Assembly (NCBI GenBank): GCA_018110925.1
Contig: JAGAZJ010000032.1
Location: forward strand, 1 to 64,000
Source of the DNA: Oscillospiraceae bacterium
GTDB taxonomy: Bacteria > Bacillota > Clostridia > Oscillospirales > Ruminococcaceae
DNA: 64,000 nt
Direction of reading: 5' to 3'
The notes beneath the pieces were generated by a model. It was not told the origin of the DNA. It saw only the letters and a program-made list of their open reading frames with translations, and did no database searches. A program made the translations under genes and the position numbers. Every line of letters starts with the position of its first letter. The first letter of the stretch is position 1. Shown here piece by piece: positions 18,319-27,043 of the stretch.

Positions 18319-19101
18319 TCACTGCTTTGCGTATTTATCACAGACCACCGCTGACACATCATCCATTATGATATGCCCCTTTTCAAGCCATATACAGCGG
18401 CTGCACAGATTTTTGACCTGCTCTGTGCTGTGAGAAACGAACAGAACAGTGGTGTTGTTTTCCATCATATCGGCGATCCTCTTCTGGCACTTCTGCTGGA
18501 ATTTGAAATCCCCGACTGCCAGCACCTCATCGACTATGAGTATCTCGGGGCGCACGGTCGTTGCTATCGCAAAGCCCAGACGTGAGCGCATACCCGATGA
18601 ATAGTTCTTCAGCGGCACATCTATGAAATTGCCTAGCTCAGAGAACTCTATTATCTCGTCTGTATGCTCCTCCAGATACTTCCTTGAATATCCTAAAAGC
18701 ATACCGTTGAGAAAGATATTCTCCCTGCCGCTCATATTATTGTTGAAGCCTGCTCCCACCTCTATGAGAGGCGCCACCGAACCGCCGACTTTTACACTGC
18801 CCACAGTGGGCTTCAGCACGCCTGCTATTATTTTCAGCAGTGTGCTTTTGCCGGAGCCGTTGAGCCCCATAAGACCGACCACCTCACCTCTTTTTACGGT
18901 AAAGTTTATGTCTTTGAGAGCAGTGAACTGAGTGTACATAAGCTCACGCTTTATGAGCTTGATGACATATTCCTTCATACTGTCGATCTTTTCCTTGCTC
19001 ATATTGAACGTCATGGAAACATTGTCAACAATTATGATATCATCATCCGCCGTGACCTCATCGGGCACAGCGGCTGTATCGTTTATCTCTTTAATATCCA
19101 T
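18319..19101 (-). CDS. Polysaccharide ABC exporter ATPase (Wzt/TagH/RgpD type)
   Basis: Encodes 260 residues. It shows Walker A GLNGSGKSTLLK (about residues 77-88), the signature NYSSGMRSRLGF, and Walker B ILIVDEVLAVGD followed by a switch His in FVSHS. Length and the SSGM signature place it among ATPases that energise export of lipid-linked polysaccharides. The family often has a C-terminal glycan-binding domain (as in Wzt of O9a); it is absent here. It follows the permease gene by 21 bases. Confidence 0.92.
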   Translation of the reverse strand: MDIKEINDTAAVPDEVTADDDIIIVDNVSMTFNMSKEKIDSMKEYVIKLIKRELMYTQFTALKDINFTVKRGEVVGLMGLNGSGKSTLLKIIAGVLKPTVGSVKVGGSVAPLIEVGAGFNNNMSGRENIFLNGMLLGYSRKYLEEHTDEIIEFSELGNFIDVPLKNYSSGMRSRLGFAIATTVRPEILIVDEVLAVGDFKFQQKCQKRIADMMENNTTVLFVSHSTEQVKNLCSRCIWLEKGHIIMDDVSAVVCDKYAKQ

Positions 19102-19122
19102 TTATACACCATCAGATACGCA

Positions 19123-19902
19123 TCATATGAACAGTATGAATCTGTCCTGCGTTTTCTTGAAAAAGACAAGTCCCACTGCGATGGTCGCAAGACCCATGCC
19201 GAGACAGATGAGATTTTCCGACATCGTGGGCAGGACACCGTCAAGGAACATACCTCTCAGCATCACGATGTAGTGATACATCGGGTTTAATCCCATCAGC
19301 CTGCGAAGGTCGTCGGACAGTGATGTGACGGGATAGAATATGGGAGTAAGGTACATCCAGAGCACCAGAAAGACATCATAGAGGTGCTTTATATCCCTGA
19401 AAAACACATTTATCGCAGAGAGTATCAGCCCTATGCCCAGCGCAAACAGGAACACATACAGAAGCGGCACCCAGAACAGCAGCATCGTCCACTTGAACTC
19501 AAGATGCGTAAAGATCATTACTATCAGGAGCGCTATCAGCGAGAAAAGCATATTTACCAAAGAAGCGATGCATTCTGACATGGGGAACACATACTTCGGC
19601 ACATATATCTTCTTTATCAGCGATGCATTGCCGACAACGGAATTCAGCGCCGACTTTGTAGCTTCCTGATTGAACCCGAATATGAGCCTGCCGCACATGA
19701 GATATATGGGGAAATTCTCTATGCTGTTCTTGAACATCGTGGAGAATACTATCGTCATTATCACCATAGTGAGCAGAGGGTTCAGAAGGCTCCACAGAAG
19801 GCCGAGATATGACCTTCTGTATTTAAGCGACACCTGTGTCTTTGCTAGATATACGATAAGTCCCCAGTATTTCAAGAAGACATCCAAATAAGGCTTTATC
19901 AT
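19123..19902 (-). CDS. Polysaccharide ABC exporter permease (ABC-2 family)
   Basis: Encodes 259 residues with about six hydrophobic segments. It has the family phrases SLKYRRSYLGLLWSLLNPLL near the N-terminus and INVFFRDIKHLYDVFLVLWMYLTPIFYP near the C-terminus. With the ATPase encoded 21 bases downstream it would flip a lipid-linked glycan across the cytoplasmic membrane, as TagG, RgpC and Wzm do. Its start is 3 bases from the end of rfbC, and GAGG inside the end of rfbC serves as ribosome binding site. Confidence 0.93.
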   Translation of the reverse strand: MIKPYLDVFLKYWGLIVYLAKTQVSLKYRRSYLGLLWSLLNPLLTMVIMTIVFSTMFKNSIENFPIYLMCGRLIFGFNQEATKSALNSVVGNASLIKKIYVPKYVFPMSECIASLVNMLFSLIALLIVMIFTHLEFKWTMLLFWVPLLYVFLFALGIGLILSAINVFFRDIKHLYDVFLVLWMYLTPIFYPVTSLSDDLRRLMGLNPMYHYIVMLRGMFLDGVLPTMSENLICLGMGLATIAVGLVFFKKTQDRFILFI

Positions 19903-19905
19903 AGA

Positions 19906-20472
19906 TCAGAACCTCAGCCCCGCATCTTTGAACGAAAGATTTTTTGTATCCTTTTCGCTGAGCTTTATCTCCATTCCCTCGGGTATCTGCCAGTCTATGC
20001 CGATATCGGGATCGTTCCACATGACACCGCCCTCATCGGTGGGGTCATACAGACGTGTACACTTGTATGTAAATGTCGCAAAGTCGCTCATTACCACAAA
20101 GCCGTGCAGAAAGCCCTCGGGGATATAGAACTGGAGCTTGTTCTCCTCTGTGAGAAGGACACCTCTCCACTGACCGTAAGTAGGACTGCCGCCCCTGACA
20201 TCGACTGCCACATCATACACAGCGCCCTCCGTAACACGGACCAGCTTGCCCTGAGGGTTGCTCTTCTGACAGTGGAGCCCTCTGAGCACTCCCTTGAAGG
20301 AGCGTGACTGATTATCCTGCACAAAGGTCGCAGGCGAGCCGTCCAGGTGCTTTACATATGGTTCAAACTCGGCGTTGTAAGTCTCCATGAAATATCCCCT
20401 GCTGTCGCCGAACACGGTGGGCTCAATGATATAAAGCCCCTCGATACCTGTTTCATTGAATTTGAATTTCAT
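19906..20472 (-). CDS. rfbC: dTDP-4-dehydrorhamnose 3,5-epimerase
   Basis: Encodes 188 residues, typical length. It converts dTDP-4-keto-6-deoxyglucose to the rhamno epimer, the third step to dTDP-L-rhamnose. RmlC signatures are present: VLRGLHCQ with the catalytic His, VRVTEGAVYDVAVDVR, and CTRLYDPTDEGGVMWNDPDIGIDW near the C-terminus. AAGGAAG precedes the ATG. It lies 12 bases after rfbB. Confidence 0.96.
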   Translation of the reverse strand: MKFKFNETGIEGLYIIEPTVFGDSRGYFMETYNAEFEPYVKHLDGSPATFVQDNQSRSFKGVLRGLHCQKSNPQGKLVRVTEGAVYDVAVDVRGGSPTYGQWRGVLLTEENKLQFYIPEGFLHGFVVMSDFATFTYKCTRLYDPTDEGGVMWNDPDIGIDWQIPEGMEIKLSEKDTKNLSFKDAGLRF

Positions 20473-20484
20473 CTTAAACTTCCT

Positions 20485-21504
20485 TTATCTTGCGTTGTAC
20501 ATTCTCTTGTAGTAGTCCTTGTATTCGCCCGAAATGATCTTTTCCCACCACTCGCGGTTGTCAAGATACCACTTTATGGTTTTCTTTATGCCGTCGGCGA
20601 ACTTGGTCTCGGGCTCCCAGCCGAGCTCGTTGTGTATCTTCGTGGGGTCTATGGCATAGCGCAGGTCATGACCTCTTCTGTCCGCAACGAACTGTATCAG
20701 GTCTTCGCTCTTGCCCAGCTCCTTGATTATGAGCTTTACGATGTCGATATTCTTCATCTCGTTGTGACCGCCCACGTTATAGACCTCGCCCTCTCTGCCG
20801 TTGTGTATGATAAGGTCGATGGCCTTGCAGTGATCCTCGACATAGAGCCAGTCACGGACGTTCTCGCCCTTGCCGTACACAGGAAGAGGCTTGTCGTTGA
20901 GCGCATTTGCTATCATGAGGGGTATCAGCTTCTCGGGGAAGTGATAGGGACCGTAGTTGTTGGAGCATCTCGATATGGACACAGGCAGACCAAAGGTCCT
21001 GTGGTATGCCAGCACGAGAAGGTCTGCGGATGCCTTTGATGCGGAATAGGGGCTCGATGTGTGGATAGGTGTCTCCTCGGTGAAGAAAAGGTCGGGTCTG
21101 TCAAGGGGAAGATCGCCGTACACCTCATCCGTAGATACCTGATGGTAACGCTTTATGCCGTATCTGCGGCAGGCATCCATCATGACCGAGGTGCCCAGTA
21201 TATTTGTCTGAAGGAATACGGCGGGCTCCTCTATCGAGCGGTCAACATGGCTCTCAGCGGCGAAGTTCACCACCATATCGGGCTTTTCCTCCATGAACAC
21301 CTTGTACACCTCTGCCCTGTCGGTGATATCCACCTTGCAGAAGCGGAAGTTGGGGTTGTCCATAACAGGTGCAAGAGTATCCATATTTCCCGCATATGTC
21401 AGGCAGTCAAGGCAGACTATCCTGTAATCGGGATGCTTTTTAAGCATATAGTGTATGAAATTGCCTCCGATGAAGCCTGCGCCGCCTGTAACGATTATAG
21501 TCAT
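20485..21504 (-). CDS. rfbB: dTDP-glucose 4,6-dehydratase
   Basis: Encodes 339 residues, full length. It is an NAD-dependent short-chain dehydrogenase/reductase making dTDP-4-keto-6-deoxy-D-glucose. Visible motifs are TGGAGFIGGNF at the N-terminus, STDEVYGDL with the catalytic Thr-Asp-Glu, and YSASKASAD with the Tyr-x3-Lys pair. The start is one base beyond the end of rfbD, with AGGAG inside the end of rfbD. Confidence 0.97.
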   Translation of the reverse strand: MTIIVTGGAGFIGGNFIHYMLKKHPDYRIVCLDCLTYAGNMDTLAPVMDNPNFRFCKVDITDRAEVYKVFMEEKPDMVVNFAAESHVDRSIEEPAVFLQTNILGTSVMMDACRRYGIKRYHQVSTDEVYGDLPLDRPDLFFTEETPIHTSSPYSASKASADLLVLAYHRTFGLPVSISRCSNNYGPYHFPEKLIPLMIANALNDKPLPVYGKGENVRDWLYVEDHCKAIDLIIHNGREGEVYNVGGHNEMKNIDIVKLIIKELGKSEDLIQFVADRRGHDLRYAIDPTKIHNELGWEPETKFADGIKKTIKWYLDNREWWEKIISGEYKDYYKRMYNAR

Positions 21505-21505
21505 A

Positions 21506-22408
21506 TCAATTCTCCTGTTCGCTGTAATTTTTGAAAAATTCCGTGAGTGCTTCCTGCCACGGTCTGAACTCGTCGCCCACCGTGACTCTGAACATCATAT
21601 TGTCAAGCGCCGAATATGCGGGTCTGTCTGCCGCCGCAGGATGATCTGCCGCATACTGCGCCGATGTGCAGGGGGATACCTTTGCATCTATGCCTGCAAG
21701 ACGCACTATCTCGGATGCGAAGTCATACCACGAGCATATGCCGGTGCCGGTGCCGTGATATATGCCGTATTCCTCGGTATCGAGGAGCTTTATTATATGA
21801 TGTGCAAGGTCTGCGGCATTGGTCGGATTTCCTATCTGGTCGTCAACGACCGTAAGTGCGCCGTATTTCCTTGCCGCATTCATTATGGTCTTTACAAAAT
21901 TCTTGCCGTAGTAGCCGTAGAGCCATGCGGTGCGGACGATGAAGCTGCGTGAGCAGAACTCTCTCACATACCGCTCGCCCATATACTTCGTACTGCCGTA
22001 GGCGCTTTTCGGTGCTGGTATGTCGCACTCTGTCTGCGGCGCTGACGCATTCCCCGAGAAGACATAGTCGGTGGAAACGTGTATGAGCTTTGCTCCCGTT
22101 TCCTCACAGACCATGGCAAGATTGCGCGGGCCTATGGCATTGACCTTGAAGGCATCATCCCTGTGTGTCTCACAGCCGTCAACGTTGGTATATGCCGCAC
22201 AGTTTATCACCGCATCATATCCTCCGCTCCGCATGAGAGCCCTTACCTGTGAAAGATCGGTTATGTCAAGCTCGTCTATATCTATCGGGCGCACCTCATT
22301 CGTGCCTTTCAGCACTTCGGGAGTGCCTATCTCGGTGTATCCTCTTTCAAAGCACTTTGCAAGCTCCGTGCCGAGCTGACCCTTGCCGCCTGTTATAAGT
22401 ATCTTCAT
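21506..22408 (-). CDS. rfbD: dTDP-4-dehydrorhamnose reductase
   Basis: Encodes 300 residues, full length. It performs the last step to dTDP-L-rhamnose. It shows the Rossmann motif GGKGQLGTEL, HVSTDYVFSG and YGSTKYMGE (Tyr-x3-Lys). Start and rfbA stop share one base (22408), so the two are translationally coupled. Confidence 0.96.
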   Translation of the reverse strand: MKILITGGKGQLGTELAKCFERGYTEIGTPEVLKGTNEVRPIDIDELDITDLSQVRALMRSGGYDAVINCAAYTNVDGCETHRDDAFKVNAIGPRNLAMVCEETGAKLIHVSTDYVFSGNASAPQTECDIPAPKSAYGSTKYMGERYVREFCSRSFIVRTAWLYGYYGKNFVKTIMNAARKYGALTVVDDQIGNPTNAADLAHHIIKLLDTEEYGIYHGTGTGICSWYDFASEIVRLAGIDAKVSPCTSAQYAADHPAAADRPAYSALDNMMFRVTVGDEFRPWQEALTEFFKNYSEQEN

Positions 22409-23295
22409 CAGTATCTTATCCTTCCCTCGGCCACCTGTCTCAAATGCTGACCATAGGTGGATTTGCCGTATCTTTCGGCGGATTCGAGGAGTTTTTCCTT
22501 TGTTATCCAGCCGTTTATATATGCTATTTCTTCAACTGCGGATATCTTTATGCTCTGGCGCTTTTCTACCATCTGAACGAACTGCCCTGCTTCGATAAGG
22601 CTGTCCATAGTACCTGTGTCGAGCCATGCATATCCCCTGCCGAAGAGCTTTACATCAAGCTCTCCCATTTCAAGGAACACCCTGTTGAGGTCTGTGATCT
22701 CCAGCTCGCCTCTTGCAGAGGGCTTGAGACCCTTTGCGATCTCGACCACCCTGTTGTCATAGAAATAAAGACCCGTTATGGCATAGTTGGACTTGGGATG
22801 AGCAGGCTTTTCCTCAACGGAGATGACCTTGCCGTTATTATCGAATTCCACCACGCCGAAACGCTCGGGATCATCCACATAATAGCCGAAAACACTGGCA
22901 CGGTGGTTTTTCTCCGCATTCTCCACCGCACTTTTCAGAAGATTTGAGAAACCGCTCCCGTAGAAGATATTGTCGCCGAGCACCATTGCGCAGCAGTCAT
23001 CACCGATGAACTTCTCGCCGAGTATAAATGCCTGTGCAAGACCGTCGGGAGAGGGCTGAACCTTGTACGACAGACGTATGCCGTATGCAGAGCCGTCACC
23101 GAGGAGTTTTTCAAAATTCGGCAAGTCTGTGGGAGTGGATATGATAAGTATATCCTTTATCCCCGCAAGCATAAGCGTTGACAGGGGATAATACACCATC
23201 GGCTTATCATAGATGGGAAGAAGCTGTTTAGATGTCACCATAGTCAGCGGATAGAGCCTTGTGCCCGAACCGCCCGCAAGAATAATACCCTTCAT
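22408..23295 (-). CDS. rfbA: Glucose-1-phosphate thymidylyltransferase
   Basis: Encodes 295 residues, full length. It makes dTDP-glucose from dTTP and glucose 1-phosphate. The nucleotide-binding start [16 protein letters not shown] and later [21 protein letters not shown] are typical of RmlA. GAAAGGGG precedes the ATG. It is the first of the four rhamnose genes in the order rfbA-rfbD-rfbB-rfbC. Confidence 0.97.
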   Translation of the reverse strand: MKGIILAGGSGTRLYPLTMVTSKQLLPIYDKPMVYYPLSTLMLAGIKDILIISTPTDLPNFEKLLGDGSAYGIRLSYKVQPSPDGLAQAFILGEKFIGDDCCAMVLGDNIFYGSGFSNLLKSAVENAEKNHRASVFGYYVDDPERFGVVEFDNNGKVISVEEKPAHPKSNYAITGLYFYDNRVVEIAKGLKPSARGELEITDLNRVFLEMGELDVKLFGRGYAWLDTGTMDSLIEAGQFVQMVEKRQSIKISAVEEIAYINGWITKEKLLESAERYGKSTYGQHLRQVAEGRIRY

Positions 23296-23306
23296 ATTTA
23301 CCCCTT

Positions 23307-24224
23307 TCAGCAGAATATTATCTGCCCTGCGGCCGACATGAGATTCTGCTTCAAAAATCCGTATTTTATCAGCTTAGCTATCCGTACGGGCTTGATACTG
23401 CCCTTTACGGATATATATTCCTCAACGGTGTGTCTTGCCTCATCAGAGAGCCTGTCACCGTAGAAATCAAGAAATGCCTGCGCCTGACGATAGGTGGCAT
23501 TGATGCGTTCCTTGGTCGCACTGTTGTCCTTTATCACCGACATAACGCCTTTAAAACTGCGGTTGTTCACCGCCCCAAGCACGTTGCCGCCGTGCTGACG
23601 GTATTTAATCAGCGGCTCATCCACAAAAACTATCCTGCCGAATGCCGCCGCCGTCAGAGCCGCCCACCAGTCATGCATCAGCATATCCTGCACGGGAGCG
23701 TCACCGATAAGGTCGGCAAGCTGTCTGTTTATCATCATGGTACAGCCCGTGACATTATTCTGGGCAAGGAGCCTGTTCAGCGTCCTGCATTTTGGATCAA
23801 GCCCCTGAAAGGCCGTGAAGGAACGGTGAAGCGTATCAAGCTTCTCATCCACCACCTCAAGCTCGGTATGCACAAGCACGGGACATCCCGTGTCCGCCTG
23901 ACGCAAAGCCGCCAGACTGCGTGATATCTTATCGGGGCACCATATGTCGTCCTGGTCGCAGAACATTATATAATCGGCATCTGAGCGCTTCAGCATGGAC
24001 ATGAAATTTCTGCATGACGACCCCGACGGTGCATCGTTCCTCACCGCCGTCACCCTGTCGGGATAACGCTCCGCATAGCTCTTTGCCGTTTCAAAGGTAT
24101 CGTCGGAGGAACAGTCGTCGCATACATACAGATGCCAGCCTGTCTCTGTCTGGGCTAGTATGCTGTCTGTCACGGCAGAAATGTATTTTCCGCCGTTATA
24201 TGATGCAAGAAGTATATCTATCAT
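23307..24224 (-). CDS. GT2 glycosyltransferase, probable rhamnosyltransferase (RgpB-like)
   Basis: Encodes 305 residues. ATG at 24224 ([12 protein letters not shown]) is preferred because GGGGAG lies 7 bases upstream and the GT-A fold begins at once. Signatures are [36 protein letters not shown] with the metal-binding acidic residues, and HDWWAAL in the acceptor region. The pattern is that of rhamnosyltransferases that build rhamnan backbones. Cytoplasmic, acting on a lipid-linked acceptor. It is 11 bases before rfbA in the same operon. Exact linkage cannot be read from sequence. Confidence 0.88.
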   Translation of the reverse strand: MIDILLASYNGGKYISAVTDSILAQTETGWHLYVCDDCSSDDTFETAKSYAERYPDRVTAVRNDAPSGSSCRNFMSMLKRSDADYIMFCDQDDIWCPDKISRSLAALRQADTGCPVLVHTELEVVDEKLDTLHRSFTAFQGLDPKCRTLNRLLAQNNVTGCTMMINRQLADLIGDAPVQDMLMHDWWAALTAAAFGRIVFVDEPLIKYRQHGGNVLGAVNNRSFKGVMSVIKDNSATKERINATYRQAQAFLDFYGDRLSDEARHTVEEYISVKGSIKPVRIAKLIKYGFLKQNLMSAAGQIIFC

Positions 24225-24273
24225 CCGATCTCTCCCCGAACAGTCATACAACGTTCCTGTCCGTAAAGCCCGC

Positions 24274-25065
24274 TTATTCGCTTTTCCCGTCGGCGGACAG
24301 CTTTACATATCTGCCGCCCGAACGCCACTTCCAGAAGTATTTGAGCATTGAGTCTATCTGTATAAGGAAGTACCGCTTCTTTTTCATATATGCCCGCTCC
24401 CACAGGTGAACCACCGAGAACTGCGGTGCATAGACCGTCCTGCCGTAATGCCCTGCCATGCGGGTAATATCCGCATCCTCATTGTACAGAAAGTATCTTT
24501 CGTCGAAGCCGCCTATCCGCTTGAATATCTCTGTCCTGACGGCTATGAAGCATCCCGAGCAGAACCCTATATCCACGGGCTCCGTCACCTTACGGTCACG
24601 CATAGTGTACTCATAGCGCCACTTGCGGAATATACCGCCGAAGCGTTCAAACCTGCCGCCCACCATATACTTCACCTTAGGCGACAGCTTGGGAGTGAAC
24701 TGTTCCTCGCCGTTCTCATAAAGAAATTTCGGCACCGCCATGACTATATCGGGATTTTCCTCAAAAAAGCGGCACATCTCCCCGATGACGTCATATTCAA
24801 AGATTATGTCAGGGTTGACGATGAAATGCATATCGGAGGAAAGGCTGTCCATGACAGCGTTATGACCGTGGCCGAAGCCCTTATTGCTGTGATTCTCTAT
24901 GATATGCACCTGCGGAAAGCCGCTCCTTACTATGTCGAGAGTGCGGTCTGTCGAATCGTTGTCAGAGATATACACCTCAGCATCGCAGTGTTCATACAGC
25001 GAGGAAAGGAGTTTCTCCACAGTATTCTCATTGTTGTATGTGACTATGCACACCGATGCTCTCAT
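24274..25065 (-). CDS. GT2 glycosyltransferase, probable rhamnosyltransferase (WbbL-like)
   Basis: Encodes 263 residues. ATG at 25065 (MRASVCIVTYNN) is chosen because the GT2 domain starts there and the promoter lies just upstream; longer in-frame extensions would overlap that promoter. Motifs are SVCIVTYNN, ISDNDSTDRT, FIVNPDIIF and GFCSGCFIAVRTEIFKRIGGFDERYFLYNEDADIT. It resembles enzymes that add rhamnose early in polymer assembly. It is the first gene of the ten-gene operon and is followed by the second GT2 gene after 49 bases. Confidence 0.87.
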   Translation of the reverse strand: MRASVCIVTYNNENTVEKLLSSLYEHCDAEVYISDNDSTDRTLDIVRSGFPQVHIIENHSNKGFGHGHNAVMDSLSSDMHFIVNPDIIFEYDVIGEMCRFFEENPDIVMAVPKFLYENGEEQFTPKLSPKVKYMVGGRFERFGGIFRKWRYEYTMRDRKVTEPVDIGFCSGCFIAVRTEIFKRIGGFDERYFLYNEDADITRMAGHYGRTVYAPQFSVVHLWERAYMKKKRYFLIQIDSMLKYFWKWRSGGRYVKLSADGKSE

Positions 25066-25104
25066 GTAATGCCCTGCCTTCTGACCACACAAATATACAT
25101 TATG

Positions 25105-25134
25105 ATTATACCACACATCATACCTGTTTGTCAA
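25105..25134 (-). promoter_or_regulatory. Promoter of the polysaccharide operon
   Basis: On the minus strand TTGACA (25134-25129), 18 bases, TATAAT (25110-25105), with TGG just before the -10 (extended -10). It would start transcription about 45 bases before the first GT2 gene. Confidence 0.82.
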
Positions 25135-25199
25135 CGTCAAATTGCAATCGTTGCATGACAACAGTGTGAGAATTTAACAGCTGCTCCAAAACCGAACAG

Positions 25200-25231
25200 A
25201 AAAAGCGGCGGCAGACCGCATCTGCCGCCGC
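25200..25231 (-). terminator. Terminator of the double-glycine peptide gene
   Basis: A perfect 11-bp stem (GCGGCGGCAGA / TCTGCCGCCGC) with a 5-base loop, followed on the minus strand by TTTTT, starting 14 bases after the stop at 25246. It insulates the peptide gene from the polysaccharide operon. Confidence 0.93.
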
Positions 25232-25245
25232 AAAGTTCGCTGTGT

Positions 25246-25455
25246 TCACAGCTTTCTGACCTTATTGCCGAGCTTTTTGTAAGTGGAGTAATTCCTGACG
25301 AGCACACCCTGCTTTTCGCTTGTCACGGTGTCTGTTACTTCCTCGCTGTTGTCTGTATCATCTTCGGGAACATCAAGATGCCTTATCAGCAGTCCGCCGT
25401 TCACCTCATCGAGCATATCGGGAGACAGTTCGAGCTTCTTTTCGTTATCGGTCAT
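25246..25455 (-). CDS. Small peptide with double-glycine leader (RiPP/bacteriocin-like precursor)
   Basis: Encodes 69 residues. ATG at 25455 follows a perfect AAAGGAGGT site. The first 21 residues (MTDNEKKLELSPDMLDEVNGG) match the double-glycine leader pattern, LSxxxLxxVxGG, that is cut by peptidase-domain ABC transporters during export of bacteriocins and signal peptides. The remaining 48 residues are hydrophilic, acidic then basic, without Cys. A short motif is repeated within them: GLLIRHL (21-27) and GVLVRNY (50-56). The gene has its own promoter and strong terminator and no modifying or exporting genes within the window. Function unknown; a secreted peptide is the best guess. Confidence 0.75.
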   Translation of the reverse strand: MTDNEKKLELSPDMLDEVNGGLLIRHLDVPEDDTDNSEEVTDTVTSEKQGVLVRNYSTYKKLGNKVRKL

Positions 25456-25483
25456 AATATGACCTCCTTTCATACCGTAATGT

Positions 25484-25512
25484 CTTATACTAATTCTTCT
25501 TTATATGTTTAA
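25484..25512 (-). promoter_or_regulatory. Possible promoter of the peptide gene
   Basis: On the minus strand TTAAAC (25512-25507), 17 bases, TATAAG (25489-25484), about 30 bases before the ATG. The hexamers are imperfect. Confidence 0.45.
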
Positions 25513-25549
25513 CCGAAACAAAAGGGAAAAAGTACAATAAATATTATTA

Positions 25550-25577
25550 CAGCCGGCAGGGCGAACCCTGTCGGCTG
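25550..25577 (-). terminator. Terminator of the glycogen operon
   Basis: A 12-bp stem (CAGCCGGCAGGG / CCCTGTCGGCTG, one wobble) with a 4-base loop, 5 bases after the glgA stop. The tract that follows on the minus strand is A+T rich rather than pure T. Confidence 0.7.
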
Positions 25578-25582
25578 TGGTA

Positions 25583-27001
25583 TCATTCTCCGCAAAGCTC
25601 TTTGTAAAGGCCGATGTATAGCTTGGCAGAGCTGTCCCAGCTGTGATCGCACCGCATGGTATGGCTCACAAGCTTCTTCCAGTCGTCCTTACGGTCGTAG
25701 TAATCCTTCGCACGGCTGACAGCGCCCAGCATATCGTGTGCGTTGTAGGTCTTGAACGTAAAGCCGTTGCCGTTCTCTCCGCCCGCATCGGTCACGCTGT
25801 CACGCAGACCGCCTGTCTCTCTGACTATGGGCAGAGTGCCGTATCTCATGGATATCATCTGCGCCAGACCGCAGGGCTCGCTCTGCGACGGCATGAGGAA
25901 CATATCCGCACCTGCGTATATGCGCTTTGCAAGGTCGGGCTTGAAGCCCAGTGTGACGCTCACCCTGTCGGGTCTGCGCCATGCCATTTCCTTGAAAAAG
26001 TCCTCAAACATTTTTTCGCCCGAACCCAGTATCGCAAACTTGCATCCCATGCCGACCATTTCCTCAAACACATATTTGATAAGGTCGATGCCCTTGTGGG
26101 AAACAAATCTTGTGATGATGCCGATTATCGGGTCACCGTCGGAGGCAAGACCCAGTTCCTTTTCAAGAGCCTTTCTGCACTTTGCCTTGCCCGACAGGTC
26201 ATCGGCAGTGTAATTTGCCGCAATGGCCTTGTCGTGTTCGGGGTCATACAGAGCGGTGTCTATGCCGTTCAGGAAGCCGCACAGCTTGTACTGCTTGCCT
26301 GCAAGGGTCCTGTCCATGCCGTGCGAATACCACGGGTCGAGTATCTCCCACGCATATGAGGGGGATACGGTGGTTATCTTGTCGGCAGTCTCAAATGCGC
26401 CCTTCATGAGGTTCACTGCGCCGTCATACTCCAGTATCTTTGCGTGGTACATGGGTATGCCCAGTATGTCGCCCAGCACGTCCATGCCGTAGCGTCCCTG
26501 ATACTGTATGTTGTGTATGGTAAAGACAGTCTTTATATCCTCATATCCGTGGCGGAACTTGTATACCGTCTGATAGTATACGGGTATGAGCGCCGTCTGC
26601 CAGTCGTTGCAGTTTATGACCTGCGGGGTCCAGTCCAGCTGACCTATCAGCTCCATTACAGCCCTTGAAAGGAATACAAATCTTTCGCAGTCATCATAAT
26701 AGCCGTAAAGGCCGTCTCTTGCGAAATAGTATTCGTTGTCCAAAAGGTAGTAGGTGACTCCGTTAGCCTGACCCTCGAACACGCCGCAGTACTGCTTGCG
26801 CCAGCCCACATCAACGGTGAAGTTTTTCAGGAATTTCAGCTTGTCCCTGAGCTCCTGCTTTATCGTCTTGTAAAGCGGCAGTACGACACGGCAGTCCACA
26901 CCTGCCTTCACCAGTGCGGCAGGCAGAGAGCCCGCTACATCCGCAAGTCCGCCCGATGCCGCATAGGGGAGAGCCTCGGAGGCGGTGTATAGTATCTTCA
27001 T
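25583..27001 (-). CDS. glgA: Glycogen synthase (ADP-glucose)
   Basis: Encodes 472 residues from ATG at 27001, with AAAGGGG 8 bases upstream; a GTG nine bases earlier would sit in that site. GT5 retaining glucosyltransferase extending alpha-1,4-glucan from ADP-glucose. Motifs are MKILYTASEALPYAASGGLADVAG (the KxGGL region, here in AASGGLADV), FTIHNIQYQG, and PSQSEPCGLAQMISMRYGTLPIVRETGGL in the donor site. Last gene of the glgB-glgC-glgD-glgA operon, 42 bases after glgD. Confidence 0.96.
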   Translation of the reverse strand: MKILYTASEALPYAASGGLADVAGSLPAALVKAGVDCRVVLPLYKTIKQELRDKLKFLKNFTVDVGWRKQYCGVFEGQANGVTYYLLDNEYYFARDGLYGYYDDCERFVFLSRAVMELIGQLDWTPQVINCNDWQTALIPVYYQTVYKFRHGYEDIKTVFTIHNIQYQGRYGMDVLGDILGIPMYHAKILEYDGAVNLMKGAFETADKITTVSPSYAWEILDPWYSHGMDRTLAGKQYKLCGFLNGIDTALYDPEHDKAIAANYTADDLSGKAKCRKALEKELGLASDGDPIIGIITRFVSHKGIDLIKYVFEEMVGMGCKFAILGSGEKMFEDFFKEMAWRRPDRVSVTLGFKPDLAKRIYAGADMFLMPSQSEPCGLAQMISMRYGTLPIVRETGGLRDSVTDAGGENGNGFTFKTYNAHDMLGAVSRAKDYYDRKDDWKKLVSHTMRCDHSWDSSAKLYIGLYKELCGE

Positions 27002-27043
27002 CTTATTCACCCCTTTATCACGTTGCCGTCAGTCATGCTGTCC

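Noticed and set aside
24224..24274. Longer N-terminus (start at 24251) for the second GT2 enzyme
   Set aside because: The catalytic fold starts directly at [10 protein letters not shown], and GGGGAG is properly placed for ATG at 24224.
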